Shown here: piece by piece, positions 1-8,613 of the stretch
Layout: each line of letters begins with the position of its first letter
Position numbering within the stretch: the stretch's first letter is position 1
NCBI RefSeq assembly: GCF_003240585.1
Contig: NZ_PCDP01000065.1
Location: 1-64,000 of the forward strand
Direction of reading: 5' to 3'
DNA: 64,000 nt
Source: Arminella tubonensis
GTDB lineage: Bacteria; Pseudomonadota; Alphaproteobacteria; Rhizobiales; Rhizobiaceae
Program-made: the position numbers and the translations under genes
Notes under the pieces: model-generated
What the model saw: only the letters and a program-made list of their open reading frames with translations
What the model was told of the DNA's origin: nothing
Database searches by the model: none

Positions 1-364
1 TCTGAAGAAAACAACGCCGCTGAGGCCCGATCAATCATTTAACTTACGCCGCCTTGCGTGTTCCCCCGTATGGTGCCGATATCGTGTGCTCAAAACGCAT
101 TGACTAACGGAACGCAATTAGACAACGCTCGCGCTTTGATGGAGTTCTGAAGTTCGGTTGTACTGGCTTCAGATGCTTGGGAAGACACTCACGGCGCTTT
201 TGCTTCTCGGGATGGTGTTTCCGCCAACGAACACGTGCCGTCTATCCCACTTCGCTTTCTCATGCTGACGCCCGGCATGTTACCGTAACAACCTCGTAGC
301 ATACGTTGACCGCTCTCTTGGTTCCGGCGAGGTTGATCCCCTCATGTATCCGAGGAGTGGCATT
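1..364. other. No gene recognised
   Basis: No reading frame here has both a ribosome binding site and recognisable protein sequence. The last bases (352-357, GAGGAG) are the Shine-Dalgarno of the next gene. The rest is presumably the promoter region of that gene and the edge of whatever lies left of the window. Confidence 0.4.
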
Positions 365-838
365 ATGTTGAGAGCTGGACTCACCATCGTTACTTTCATT
401 CGAAACGCCGCGACAATATTGGCTCTCTTCATGATAGTGGCAGCTCCGATGCTGGCGGCGTCACCTGCTGACGCCTTCAACCGCCGTGGAGCTGCAGCTT
501 GTGGCCCGCGTGGATGTGCTGCGGCCGGATGTGGTCCACGGGGATGTGCAGCAGGTGCAGTCGGACGCGGGGGATACAGACGTGGCGGCGCTGCATGCGG
601 GGCACGCGGATGTGTTGCCGGGGGTAGCCGAGGGTATGTTCGCCCGCGCGGCGTTGTCGTGGTCAATCCCCGCCGCTATTGGCGGCCGGGCGGCGCAATC
701 GCTGCCGGTGCTGCCATCGGATTTGTCGCTGGTGCTGCCGCAGTGTCACTGGCTGGTCAACCGCCTTCATCGGGACAATGCTGGTACTACACGTCTCCTG
801 CCAAGACCTCCGGCTTCTGGGACGTCTGTCCCCGGTAG
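365..838 (+). CDS. Exported Cys/Gly/Arg-rich repeat protein
   Basis: A 157-residue protein of unknown function. The N-terminus has a hydrophobic segment (about residues 10-32) ending in an Ala-rich stretch that looks like a Sec signal peptide. The mature part begins with repeats of the type CGPRGC (two exact copies, then a CGARGC copy), followed by a Gly/Arg-rich stretch, a Gly/Ala segment that could insert in a membrane, and a C-terminal CWYYTSPAKTSGFWDVCP motif. From memory, similar small secreted proteins with a CWYYT...GFWDVC tail occur in rhizobia. The start at 365 was chosen because GAGGAG lies 7 bases upstream, although the frame extends to 344. The paired cysteines could bind metal or form disulfides in the periplasm, which is inference. 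Confidence 0.65.
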   Translation: MLRAGLTIVTFIRNAATILALFMIVAAPMLAASPADAFNRRGAAACGPRGCAAAGCGPRGCAAGAVGRGGYRRGGAACGARGCVAGGSRGYVRPRGVVVVNPRRYWRPGGAIAAGAAIGFVAGAAAVSLAGQPPSSGQCWYYTSPAKTSGFWDVCPR

Positions 839-983
839 TCCGGTGAGCATCGCTTTTGCGCATGACAACTGGGCTCGCATACTGAGACCCTCAGGAAAAC
901 CCGCCCCTTCATGGGGAGTGAGGTGAAAGAGAACCTGTTCGGATTAGGAAGCCAGACGCCCACTTTAGCGCCCTCCGATCCAG

Positions 984-1193
984 TTAAACCTCCGCGGCCA
1001 CATCCCATTTTGGTTTCATTTCTTTGCCCCATTTTTTAGGGTCTTGTTCGTGCATCTTTTTCATTTTCTCCGCCACGTCAGGATGCTTGGCCATTACATG
1101 GTTTGTCATCTTTTTGACCATTTCATCCCACGTCTGCGCAGAGAGGTACTCATCGCATGCGCCACCGAGTTCGCGGCATGTCATCGTCTTCAT
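984..1193 (-). CDS. DUF1059 small protein
   Basis: This 69-residue protein starts MKTMTCRELGGACD and has the layout of the DUF1059 family (small, predicted metal-binding proteins): CRELGG...C near the N-terminus, then an amphipathic helix with a conserved VMAKHPD-type segment. Its biochemical role is not established. The start at 1193 is supported by AGGAG 7 bases upstream. A longer frame reaching 1337 has no family similarity in the added part. It appears to be a single-gene unit. Confidence 0.75.
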   Translation of the reverse strand: MKTMTCRELGGACDEYLSAQTWDEMVKKMTNHVMAKHPDVAEKMKKMHEQDPKKWGKEMKPKWDVAAEV

Positions 1194-1664
1194 CGGACGT
1201 CTCCTAATTTGAACAGGAGGAAACAGTCGATTCCAGGAATGGTTCCGGACACGGCCCTTCGTATTCCGTGCAAGAGTGGCCGCAGGATGTCGAGGACGAG
1301 TACGGCTTCTACAAGGGCCCCCTGGCTGCCGAACCATCGCGACCGGATGCTCGTGTCGCGGCTAGTACGGCTGGGCTCGCGATAGAGTGACGCGGGCACC
1401 AACTTTGGATTGATTTGGCAGTTCCGAAACATGTTCGCGGCGCCTGCCAATGGGGCTCGGCTTCCGTCTAAAACGCAAAAAGACCAGACGCCGTTGCAGT
1501 TTGGGGGAACTCGACGCCTGGCCTACAGCCCAGCTGGGGAAGTAAAGCTACAATAGACCTGTCGCAATTTCGGACAATCCTTACATCGGGTTAACCCAAC
1601 GCAATTCTACGGGAACAACTTTAACTGAACCGGCGCGTGGGAAAGATGCTGGCTGTATGATTGA
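1194..1664. other. Intergenic stretch without recognised gene
   Basis: This is about 470 bases between the DUF1059 gene (start at 1193) and the stop of the GFA-family gene. Frames on either strand show no family similarity and no good ribosome binding sites. It presumably contains the DUF1059 promoter. Confidence 0.35.
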
Positions 1665-2084
1665 TCACGCTGTCGGAAACTCCGGATATTGTGGCAGGTC
1701 ATCAGTGATTTCGTGCCAGGCAGCCTTGGAGGCGACGAAGATGTGCGCCGAAGGCCTGATGGTCGGTGCCTCGACGAGCGTGCCCATGGTGACGTGCGCC
1801 GTCTCCCCGTTGTTAACGATGGAATAGAGCAGGGAGCCGCAACGCATGCAATGAACATCATGGGCCTTCTCCGCGTTGCCATATATCGAAACCAGCTCCC
1901 GGCCGGTTGCAATCCGTACCATATTGCTCTCGATACCGGCAAAGGGTTTGAAGGCCGAGCCGGTCGCACGGCGGCAGTTCGAGCAATGGCAATTCATTGC
2001 GTAACGGAATGCGTCGCTGGCTTCGTATTCCACGCCTCCGCAGAGGCACCGGCCCTTCAACATCCTCAGCGCTTCATCGGCCAC
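1665..2084 (-). CDS. GFA family (CENP-V/Gfa) zinc protein
   Basis: A 139-residue member of the glutathione-dependent formaldehyde-activating enzyme/CENP-V fold. All zinc ligand motifs are visible: GRCLCGGVEYE near the start, NCHCSNCRRATGSAF in the middle and CMRCGSLLY about 40 residues later. Most bacterial members are annotated as GFA proteins without proof that they act on formaldehyde-glutathione adducts, so the substrate is unknown. A GTG start at 2084 is preferred because AGGGAG lies 6 bases upstream. An ATG at 2063 would also keep the whole domain, while the frame continuing to 2279 runs through the remnant of another gene. Confidence 0.8.
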   Translation of the reverse strand: MADEALRMLKGRCLCGGVEYEASDAFRYAMNCHCSNCRRATGSAFKPFAGIESNMVRIATGRELVSIYGNAEKAHDVHCMRCGSLLYSIVNNGETAHVTMGTLVEAPTIRPSAHIFVASKAAWHEITDDLPQYPEFPTA

Positions 2085-2127
2085 GTCTATCTCCCTAATG
2101 TCGATGTCAGTATCATCTCGTTGGGTC

Positions 2128-2250
2128 TCAGATGATGCCACCTTCTTCGAGGCTGTCCGCGAGGAAGGTGACGGTCGCGTCAAATATCCTCTTTCGCCTG
2201 AAACCAGACAGGCTTCGGACGTACCACCCCTTCCGATTTTGGTCGATATC
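2128..2250 (-). pseudogene. Remnant of a small conserved protein gene
   Basis: Reading the minus strand gives VWFQAKEDI, then a stop. After a frame change comes DATVTFLADSLEEGGII followed by a stop. The same arrangement, unbroken, is found at 3611-3766 (VWFQAKEDIEESVGFLVDNL...CGVI). The DNA is also clearly similar over this part and just past the stop codon, so this is a decayed paralogue. Upstream of VWFQ the similarity fades. Confidence 0.55.
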
Positions 2251-2299
2251 GCATCTGGGCCTACACTTCCCAAATTCACTGATTCGGCTCAAGGAGTAG

Positions 2300-3004
2300 A
2301 TGGGTCAAAGAAAATCGTCCAAGCTTACGGGAGGACCCATGGTAGGCATGATACGAGGCATCGCTTTTTCGCAGACGGAAATGAATGATAGGGATCGAAG
2401 GAAGGCAGCTTTTCAGGAGGCCGGACGACTATTCGCTAGGGATGATCGAGAAGGATGGCTGGAAGATCAAGCGATGACGATCTGCCGGATGCTTGAGAAA
2501 GCCTTTGAAGCCGGCTTGATCGCGGCGAGGAACAATCCTGAATTCACGCTGCATTTCAAGGGCAACACGAGGCTGACGGACTCGGATATTCCGGCGCTCG
2601 CTCGCAAAGTTATCGAGGTCCTCAGACTTGTAATCGCGGGAAGGCCCCACACTTTTGAGGACCTTCTCTTTCATTTTCATGAACCAGCTACTGCTGATAG
2701 CGGCTCTCCAAGAGTTGGGGGCAGATGGCTTTCACTCAAACACAAGACGTTTCCGGGGCCGTTCTCAGACAAGGCAATACGCACGCTAATCGAGCTGGGG
2801 CTCTTCCGTGAGGCCGAGGATTACGCCGATACAGGCAAATGCGCCGGTGTTTCCGAATGGGGATACGAACTGATACACAGCGGGTTTACCAACCGGCAGG
2901 ATCAACGATCAGCTGGGGCGTCCTTAACGCATTTCGAGTACGAGGCCCTCTGGCCTGTAAAGACCGACCGCCTCAGCCAGAGCCGGGCTAAAACTGTCCG
3001 CTAA
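2300..3004 (+). CDS. Hypothetical protein
   Basis: A 234-residue soluble protein with no recognised family. It has a charged N-terminal half (RDRRKAAFQEAGRLFARDDREGWLEDQA), two probable helices around residues 55-110 and a C-terminal half with a possible winged-helix-like segment (FSDKAIRTLIELGLF...EWGYELI), which is too weak to name. Start choice is open: ATG 2300 has AAGGAG only 3 bases upstream, while ATG 2339 has GGGAGGA at a similarly short spacing. No transmembrane or signal segment is visible. It stands alone between minus-strand genes. Confidence 0.5.
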   Translation: MGQRKSSKLTGGPMVGMIRGIAFSQTEMNDRDRRKAAFQEAGRLFARDDREGWLEDQAMTICRMLEKAFEAGLIAARNNPEFTLHFKGNTRLTDSDIPALARKVIEVLRLVIAGRPHTFEDLLFHFHEPATADSGSPRVGGRWLSLKHKTFPGPFSDKAIRTLIELGLFREAEDYADTGKCAGVSEWGYELIHSGFTNRQDQRSAGASLTHFEYEALWPVKTDRLSQSRAKTVR

Positions 3005-3073
3005 TCCCGCAGGATGTTCGTTGGCCATTCCGACCTTCGAATGGCGTTCACGACGCGGAACTCTGAACTCACG

Positions 3074-3337
3074 CTACGATTGAGCGAGGATAACCAGGGA
3101 CTCCGGCAACACTCCGTCATACTCCATCGCATCGGCCGCTGCTTTGGTCTTCATAAATTCAGCCAAGCGGCCCATGTCGGCGACGTCCATGACCAGGCCA
3201 ACTCGTTTGGACCCTTGTGGATCGACAAACGTCCGAATGTTTGTGCAGCCGATGGGTTCGAAAATCTCTTTGCGGCGCGGTGAAGCAAGCCAGTGTTTGA
3301 CGTCTTTGACGTCGTGGTAGGCCAATATGGTAGGCAT
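3074..3337 (-). CDS. Conserved small protein, possible alpha/beta-barrel
   Basis: An 87-residue protein beginning MPTILAYHDVKDVKHWLASP with a strong Shine-Dalgarno (AGAGGAGG, about 5 bases before ATG 3337). Its pattern (strand, helix, strand with TNIRTFVDP, then VGLVMDVADM, helix with AAADAMEYDGV, last strand LVIL) resembles small dimeric alpha/beta-barrel (ferredoxin-like) proteins. From memory, close relatives are common conserved hypotheticals in rhizobia. There is no catalytic motif, so no function is assigned. Confidence 0.65.
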   Translation of the reverse strand: MPTILAYHDVKDVKHWLASPRRKEIFEPIGCTNIRTFVDPQGSKRVGLVMDVADMGRLAEFMKTKAAADAMEYDGVLPESLVILAQS

Positions 3338-3610
3338 TGCGTCCTCCTCTTGTGGCCCCCAAAAAAATTAAAGCCGAACAGAACATTACTCCTCGCTTGA
3401 TCACAATAAAATCACCCGGATGGGCGGGGCGCATCATGCACTAACTCGTCGATGGATACGCCCGGTGTCGACACTATTAGTTCTAAACACCCCAACTGCG
3501 TCCAACTCGAACCAGGCCGACGGGCGGGAACGCGCCGCAAGCGGACGCTTGACGAATTTCTTCAAGACTGGCTTAGGACCCACGCAACAAGAGTGCTATC
3601 TCAATGGGCC

Positions 3611-3766
3611 TCAGATAACGCCACAGTCTTCGAGGTTGTCCACAAGAAACCCAACGCTTTCCTCGATGTCCTCCTTGGCCTGGAACCAGACAGCCGTCGT
3701 GACGTACTCCTCAAAACCCATAGGGAGGTGATATGGGCCGCATGCCTCATTAGTCTCGGGGTCCAC
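3611..3766 (-). CDS. Small conserved protein, start uncertain
   Basis: The minus strand encodes VDPETNEACGPYHLPMGFEEYV, then TTAVWFQAKEDIEESVGFL, then VDNLEDCGVI and stop. The frame stays open to 3820 but has no ATG. GTG 3766 with a GAGG 5 bases upstream is the only plausible start seen. The reading upstream of it (TPDSVSIHSFEVA) looks like genuine protein, so the true N-terminus may have been lost to a frameshift near the GGGG run at about 3811-3814. A decayed relative lies at 2128-2250. Function unknown; the acidic C-terminus FLVDNLEDCGVI is the most conserved part. Confidence 0.5.
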   Translation of the reverse strand: MDPETNEACGPYHLPMGFEEYVTTAVWFQAKEDIEESVGFLVDNLEDCGVI

Positions 3767-3876
3767 GGCGACCTCGAACGAATGGATCGAAACGCTGTCT
3801 GGCGTGTTACCCCTTGGCGGTCACCCAACCCAACCTAATTGCCGTTTGAAAACGGATCGGTGTCCAACAAGAAAGT

Positions 3877-4205
3877 ATGAAAATGGATCATCGTATCGCC
3901 GTTCTCGTTGTCGAAGACGAAGCGCTCATACGAATGGCGATTGTTGACGAATTGGAAGATGCGGGCTTTGAAGTTTTCGAGGCTGAACATGCCGATGCCG
4001 CCATCGCAACCCTCGTTGCCAACCGATATCGACATGCCCGGCTGTATGGACGGATTGAAACTTGCAGTCGCCGTTCGCGACCGCTGGCCGCCGATCAAGA
4101 TCATTGTCATCTCCGGCCACCAGGCAATCAACACGAGCACTCCTGCGCAAGCCCTACAACACCCGGCAAGTTGTTCAATTCATCAATGAATTGGTTTCGG
4201 CCTGA
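3877..4205 (+). pseudogene. Response regulator receiver, frameshifted
   Basis: A CheY-like receiver domain spread over three frames. The first part reads MDHRIAVLVVEDEALIRMAI, with the acidic pair ED of the phosphorylation pocket. The second frame gives DIDMPGCMDGLKLAVAVRDR, with the phospho-acceptor Asp in DxxMP, then IKIIVISGHQ, with the switch Ser. The third gives RKPYNTRQVVQFINELVSA and a stop at 4203, with the conserved KP pair. All the key residues survive, so either the decay is recent or there are sequencing errors. As it stands the gene cannot make the full domain. The ABC membrane-domain gene begins 36 bases downstream. Confidence 0.8.
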
Positions 4206-4241
4206 GGGCAAGTCAATGAACCCAGTTCCGGACGACAACAA

Positions 4242-5255
4242 ATGAATGTAGTCAGACAGTCAACAGCAGTGGGGTCCGTAGCTGCACAGACCGATCCACT
4301 TCGGAAAACACTCCCGCAAACGCTTTACGGCTTCGTCGTCTCAATCAGCGGCCTGCATCAGATTGCAATTGCGGCGCTCTCTGCCCTCCTTTTTATCGTC
4401 GGGACCGCGCCGCTTGAAATTCAGCGGCGCATCGTGAACGCAACGACCGAGGGCGGTTCCTACAAAACCATAGCGATGCTGATCTCAATCTATTTGGGCC
4501 TCGCCTTGGCGGAAGGTTTAATCAAGGTCTGGCTGAATATCTACCGAAATTGGGTCGGCGAGGTAGCAATCCGCTGGTTGCGGCTTTCGATTTTTGCCGC
4601 AGCCGAGGGATCCCTTTCGCAAGCACCGTCGGCAAGTGATGAAGGCATCCAGCTTTCCATTGTTGTCGCTGAAGCCGAACCGGTAGGCGGGTTCGTAGGA
4701 CAGGCCATTTCGGAGCCGCTCCTACAGATCGGCATCCTGGCCTCTGTCATCGGCTATATGCTTTATCTCCAGCCGCTCATGGGTCTCGTTGTCGCCGTTG
4801 TTTTTTTTCCCCAGGTTGGCTTTGTCCCCTTGATGCAGTCGGCGATCAACCGGCGCGTTGAGAGCAAGATTGTGGTCATGCGCGAGGTCAGCGCCGGAAT
4901 TGTCGATGCCGGGAGCGCCAAGGATCATGACGGCATTCAGTATGCCCGCATCGGGGAACTGTTCTCCCTCGACATGAGCGTCTACAAGATCAAGTTTTCC
5001 ATGAATTTTCTGATGAACTTCATGATGCAGCTTGGGTACGCGGGTATTTTTGCCTTAGGGGGCTACTACGTCATCACGGGGAAAACCGAGATCGGCACCG
5101 TCGTCGCATTTGTCTCCGGTCTGTCGAAAATTAACGATCCGTGGGGCGATCTTGTGAATTGGTATCGCGACCTGAAGGTGACCCAGGTCAAATACGGGTT
5201 GATTAGGGATTCGGCCCAAATCGAGGTGACCCAAGCGTCTGATGGTTCAAAATGA
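4242..5255 (+). CDS. ABC transporter membrane domain without ATPase
   Basis: A 337-residue protein with the layout of the type-1 ABC exporter membrane domain. Hydrophobic segments lie at about residues 25-55, 77-97, 160-200 and 265-295, with cytoplasmic coupling-helix-like stretches between. The C-terminal KINDPWGDLVNWYRDLKVTQ resembles the linker that in half-transporters leads into the nucleotide-binding domain. Here the protein stops about 25 residues later, and no Walker A or LSGGQ sequence follows in any frame up to the next gene. It is therefore either a dedicated ATPase-less protein or a truncated exporter. ATG 4242 lies just after the frameshifted response regulator and has no clear Shine-Dalgarno. 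Substrate unknown. Confidence 0.65.
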   Translation: MNVVRQSTAVGSVAAQTDPLRKTLPQTLYGFVVSISGLHQIAIAALSALLFIVGTAPLEIQRRIVNATTEGGSYKTIAMLISIYLGLALAEGLIKVWLNIYRNWVGEVAIRWLRLSIFAAAEGSLSQAPSASDEGIQLSIVVAEAEPVGGFVGQAISEPLLQIGILASVIGYMLYLQPLMGLVVAVVFFPQVGFVPLMQSAINRRVESKIVVMREVSAGIVDAGSAKDHDGIQYARIGELFSLDMSVYKIKFSMNFLMNFMMQLGYAGIFALGGYYVITGKTEIGTVVAFVSGLSKINDPWGDLVNWYRDLKVTQVKYGLIRDSAQIEVTQASDGSK

Positions 5256-5396
5256 AAATGGTTCTGCGATTGGCTTCAGCTAGCACGCGTCGACGGTCTT
5301 GATTTTTGGCATTTGATAAAGCCGATCATTATACGTCGTGGGCTGGTCTCTTGATAATCTGGTACCGTACGAACGATGGCCAGACATAGCGCCGCG

Positions 5397-6860
5397 TCAA
5401 AGTACACCATCGTAAGCATTGCGCAGGAGCTTTACGCCCCTATCGATTTGTTGCTCGGTGAGACTTGCATACCCCATCACGAGGCCGAGGCATTTCAAAT
5501 CCAGCCCCTGGCCATAGTAGTGAGGTGTGATTGAGTAGATGCCAACTCCAAGCTGGGAAGACCTCTCGATGAATGACGCCGCCATGGCAGGGGACAGGTC
5601 GAGGAACCAGGCGACGACGTGCAGCCCGGCTTCAGCGCCTTCGATCCTGACCGCCTCTTGGAATTCGACTTCCAGCGCGTCGAGGAGCGCTGTGCGTCTG
5701 CGGGCGTTGTGACGCCGGGCCTTACGCACGTGACTTTCGTAGACGCCAGACTCCAGCAGGGTCGCCAGCGCTTCCTGTTCCAGGATGGGGGCATGCCTGT
5801 CGGTCAGGCGCTTTGCGTGCGCGAATACTTCCTGCAATTCCCGCGGCACGACGACGTAACCAATCCGGAGCGTGGGTGACAGCGTCTTTGAGACCGTACC
5901 GACATAGATGACGTTCGACGCGCCTCCGAGCGCGCGTAGCGGTGGCACGGGATTCACGTCGAACCGATACTCGCTGTCGTAGTCGTCTTCGACGATGTAG
6001 GCGCTCTTCTCCTCCGCCCACCTCAGCAACTGCTGGCGTCGTCCGATGGACATCACGCTTCCCATGGGAAACTGATGTGAGGGTGTCACGTAGGCCAGCC
6101 GGGCGTCTACCTCCGCCAGCAGATCCGCCCTGACGCCTTCGACGTCTACCTCCACCGGGGCCGCCATGGCTCCCGTCATCTCGAAGATGCTTCGCGCCAT
6201 CGGATAGCACGGGTCCTCGATGACAAATCTGTCGCCCTCGTCGAGCAAGAGACGCGCGCAGAGATCCAGACCCTGCTGGGAGCCATTGACGATGACGATC
6301 TCATCAACCTCGCATCTGATGCTCCGAGCTCGCCAGAGATAACCCTGCAGGGCGGCGCGCAAGCGGATAGCGCCGCGGGGATCGTCGTAAAATAGCTTGG
6401 GCGGCCGACGGAGCGCGGCGTCGTTCACGGCCTTCCGCCAGGCGAGGGTCGGGAAGTCAGAGGCCGACATGTCGCCGTAGCGGAAGTCCGCGACCAACCT
6501 CTTGGATGGGACACGCATCGGGATCGCCCGGGACCGAAGCCTTTCTCCGAAAGCGGAGAGGCAATGCGGCTCTCCGGCTTCGTGAAGAGCTTCTCCGCTC
6601 TTGCCGTCTGCGATCTTGATGGCGACCCGCGGTCGAGCTCCATGTCGAATGACCACGAACCCCTCGGCGGCTAGTTGTTCGTATGAGGACGTCACGGTTG
6701 TGCGCGAGACGCCAAGTTCGACTGCCAGAGCGCGGGCCGATGGAAGGACGCCGTCGTGGCCATACACGCCCGCCACGATCTGCTCCCGCAGGCTCACGTA
6801 GATGCCGCGCGCCCCCAGCCCCGGTGACGAATTCTGCTGACGGGTGGACAACTTGACCAT
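5397..6860 (-). CDS. MocR/PdxR-type GntR-aminotransferase regulator
   Basis: A 487-residue transcription factor. It has an N-terminal GntR winged helix-turn-helix (about residues 15-85, including LPSARALAVELGVSRTTVTS) fused to a fold-type I aminotransferase domain (about 115-485). The PLP site is visible: SQQGLDLC, then DDYDSEYRF, and the Schiff-base lysine in GTVSKTLSPTLRIGY. MocR proteins use PLP or a PLP-amino acid adduct as signal, activating vitamin B6 or amino-acid genes. This one is divergent from a LysE exporter, a DapA-family lyase and a second LysE, which are its likely targets. ATG 6860 has GGGAG 5 bases upstream. A GTG directly before it is the alternative. Confidence 0.88.
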   Translation of the reverse strand: MVKLSTRQQNSSPGLGARGIYVSLREQIVAGVYGHDGVLPSARALAVELGVSRTTVTSSYEQLAAEGFVVIRHGARPRVAIKIADGKSGEALHEAGEPHCLSAFGERLRSRAIPMRVPSKRLVADFRYGDMSASDFPTLAWRKAVNDAALRRPPKLFYDDPRGAIRLRAALQGYLWRARSIRCEVDEIVIVNGSQQGLDLCARLLLDEGDRFVIEDPCYPMARSIFEMTGAMAAPVEVDVEGVRADLLAEVDARLAYVTPSHQFPMGSVMSIGRRQQLLRWAEEKSAYIVEDDYDSEYRFDVNPVPPLRALGGASNVIYVGTVSKTLSPTLRIGYVVVPRELQEVFAHAKRLTDRHAPILEQEALATLLESGVYESHVRKARRHNARRRTALLDALEVEFQEAVRIEGAEAGLHVVAWFLDLSPAMAASFIERSSQLGVGIYSITPHYYGQGLDLKCLGLVMGYASLTEQQIDRGVKLLRNAYDGVL

Positions 6861-7022
6861 CACTACTCCCTAGGTAGAGAGGTTACGTCGAGAAGACTCG
6901 TCCACCAAGGATTTTATAGAAACTGGACCAGATTTTTTGAGGCAAAAGTGGTTCTATGTCAGGGCCAGTTGAGCAGGTATTGACGGTGCAGTTTGCACAA
7001 CGCCGTCCCGAAGAAGTAAAAT
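6861..7022. promoter_or_regulatory. Divergent control region, MocR / lysE-dapA-lysE
   Basis: These 162 bases separate the MocR gene and the LysE gene and should hold both promoters and the MocR binding sites. An inverted repeat AACTGG (6921-6926) / CCAGTT (6965-6970) frames a stretch containing ACCAGATTTTTT and AAAAGTGGTTCTA. Repeated elements of this kind are typical of MocR targets. The assignment is by position and symmetry only. Confidence 0.35.
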
Positions 7023-7655
7023 ATGCTAGCCGACATCCACCAACTCACTATCGTCTTCACCGCCTATATTATTGCCGCCGGTAGTCCCGGCCCGAGCAAT
7101 ATGCGGATCATGGGAGTTGCCATGACCGACGGCCGCAGGGCCGCGCTGGCAATCGCCTCGGGCGTGGTAAGCGGCTCGATCTTTTGGGGGCTGATGGCGG
7201 CGACTGGTGTATCGGCGGTTCTCAGTCGATACGCGGAAGCTCTTGTCGTCCTGCAGGTCCTAGGAGGGCTGTATCTCCTCTATCTCGCGTTCAGAGCAGG
7301 CAAAGCCGCGCTGTCTTCGGATAAGGACCTGCTTCGGCCGACCGTCGAGCGCAAGGCGACAGCAGCCACGCTCTACAAGCGCGGATTGCTAATGCACCTG
7401 ACCAATCCGAAGTCGATCCTGGCATGGATCGCGTTGATGACGCTCGGGCTCGGTCCTGGGTCGTCGCCTCACACGGTCGTCGTGATCCTCCTGGGCTGTG
7501 CGATCCTGAGTGTGACGATTTTCTGCGGCTACGCCATCGTCTTTTCGACAGCTCCCATGATCCGCTTGTATAGGCGGGCGCGCCGATGGATCGAGGGTAC
7601 GTTGGCTGTATTCTTCGGGTTCGCTGGACTGATGCTACTCCTGACCCACATCTGA
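7023..7655 (+). CDS. LysE/RhtB family amino-acid exporter
   Basis: A 210-residue inner-membrane protein with the LysE/RhtB signature near the N-terminus (ITVF...AAGSPGPSNMRIMGVAMTDG) and about six hydrophobic segments. LysE proteins export amino acids or analogues by proton antiport. It is the first gene of a tight set (13 bases to the DapA-like gene, which is followed by a second LysE) and is divergent from a MocR regulator. That context suggests efflux of an amino acid or an intermediate made or cleaved by the DapA-like enzyme. The length is normal. The Shine-Dalgarno (GAAG) is weak. Confidence 0.85.
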   Translation: MLADIHQLTIVFTAYIIAAGSPGPSNMRIMGVAMTDGRRAALAIASGVVSGSIFWGLMAATGVSAVLSRYAEALVVLQVLGGLYLLYLAFRAGKAALSSDKDLLRPTVERKATAATLYKRGLLMHLTNPKSILAWIALMTLGLGPGSSPHTVVVILLGCAILSVTIFCGYAIVFSTAPMIRLYRRARRWIEGTLAVFFGFAGLMLLLTHI

Positions 7656-7668
7656 AAGTCTTCCTGTC

Positions 7669-8604
7669 ATGTCTATCTTTCAAGGCCTCTCGGCATTCCC
7701 GATCACGCCTGCCGACGCTTCCGGCAGGATCGACACCGCAGCCCTTGCGCGTCTTCTCAAGCACATCGCGGAGGCCGGGGCGGATTCCATCGGTCTGCTC
7801 GGCAGCACCGGAGCCTACGCTTTCCTCACGCTAGAAGAGCGTCGGCGCGCGGTTGAAACGGCGATCGACACCGTCGGCGGCAAAATCCCTGTCATCGTCG
7901 GCGTCGGTGCGATCCGGACCAACGATGCGGTGGCCCTCGCTCGAGACGCGAAGGCCGCGGGTGCCGACGGTCTGCTCCTCGCTCCGATTTCCTATACGCC
8001 CCTATTCGACGCCGAGGTTTTCGAACACTTCGCCACCGTCGCCAATGCGGGCCAATTGCCGCTGTGCATCTACAATAACCCCAGTACTACTAAGTTCACC
8101 TTCAGTCCGGCCCTCATTTCCCGGCTGTCGAAGGTCGCGAACATCGTGGCCGTAAAAATGCCTCTGCCGTCGGGTGGCGACTTCGGTTCCGAACTCGCCT
8201 CTCTCCGGTCTGTCACCGGGTCGGCATTCAAGATCGGCTACAGCGGTGACTGGGGCGGTGCACCGACGTTGCTGGCCGGGGGCGATACCTGGTATTCCGT
8301 CGTCGCAGGACTTCTGCCTTCGCAGGCCTTGGCTCTGACCCGGGCGGCGCAAGCAGGGGACATCGTGGCCGTCGGGCGACTGGACGCAGCCTTCGGACCG
8401 CTATGGGCGCTGTTCAAGGAGTTCGGCAGCTTCAGGGTTATGTACGTAGTCGCCAGGGTTCGGAACCTCTGTGACGTCGATCCGCCACTTCCCGTTCTTC
8501 CATTGAGTGATGAGGTGCGCCAGCGCGTCGTCGCGGCTCTCGACCACCTCAACGATGGCTTTTCCATTAATTCCGCCCCACTGGGGCAGGACAGGTTTCA
8601 CTAG
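7669..8604 (+). CDS. DapA-family aldolase/lyase
   Basis: A 311-residue (beta/alpha)8 enzyme of the dihydrodipicolinate synthase / N-acetylneuraminate lyase family. Visible motifs are the pyruvate carboxylate-binding loop in LLGSTGAYAFLT (about residues 43-54), the active-site tyrosine in CIYNNPSTT and the Schiff-base lysine in IVAVKMPLP. The family condenses or splits pyruvate with an aldehyde. It is not necessarily lysine synthesis here, since this copy lies between two LysE exporters under a MocR regulator. More likely it handles an amino-acid-derived 2-oxo acid. The exact substrate cannot be read from the sequence. Confidence 0.85.
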   Translation: MSIFQGLSAFPITPADASGRIDTAALARLLKHIAEAGADSIGLLGSTGAYAFLTLEERRRAVETAIDTVGGKIPVIVGVGAIRTNDAVALARDAKAAGADGLLLAPISYTPLFDAEVFEHFATVANAGQLPLCIYNNPSTTKFTFSPALISRLSKVANIVAVKMPLPSGGDFGSELASLRSVTGSAFKIGYSGDWGGAPTLLAGGDTWYSVVAGLLPSQALALTRAAQAGDIVAVGRLDAAFGPLWALFKEFGSFRVMYVVARVRNLCDVDPPLPVLPLSDEVRQRVVAALDHLNDGFSINSAPLGQDRFH

Positions 8605-8613
8605 GACGAATTG

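Noticed and set aside
1440..1540. Possible stem-loop RNA with repeated ACGCC/GACGCC elements
   Set aside because: The repeats are direct rather than inverted and do not form a convincing stem, and no known RNA family is recognised.
3452..3838. Plus-strand frame of 128 codons
   Set aside because: The minus strand here encodes a protein with a decayed paralogue elsewhere in the window, so the plus-strand frame is a shadow.
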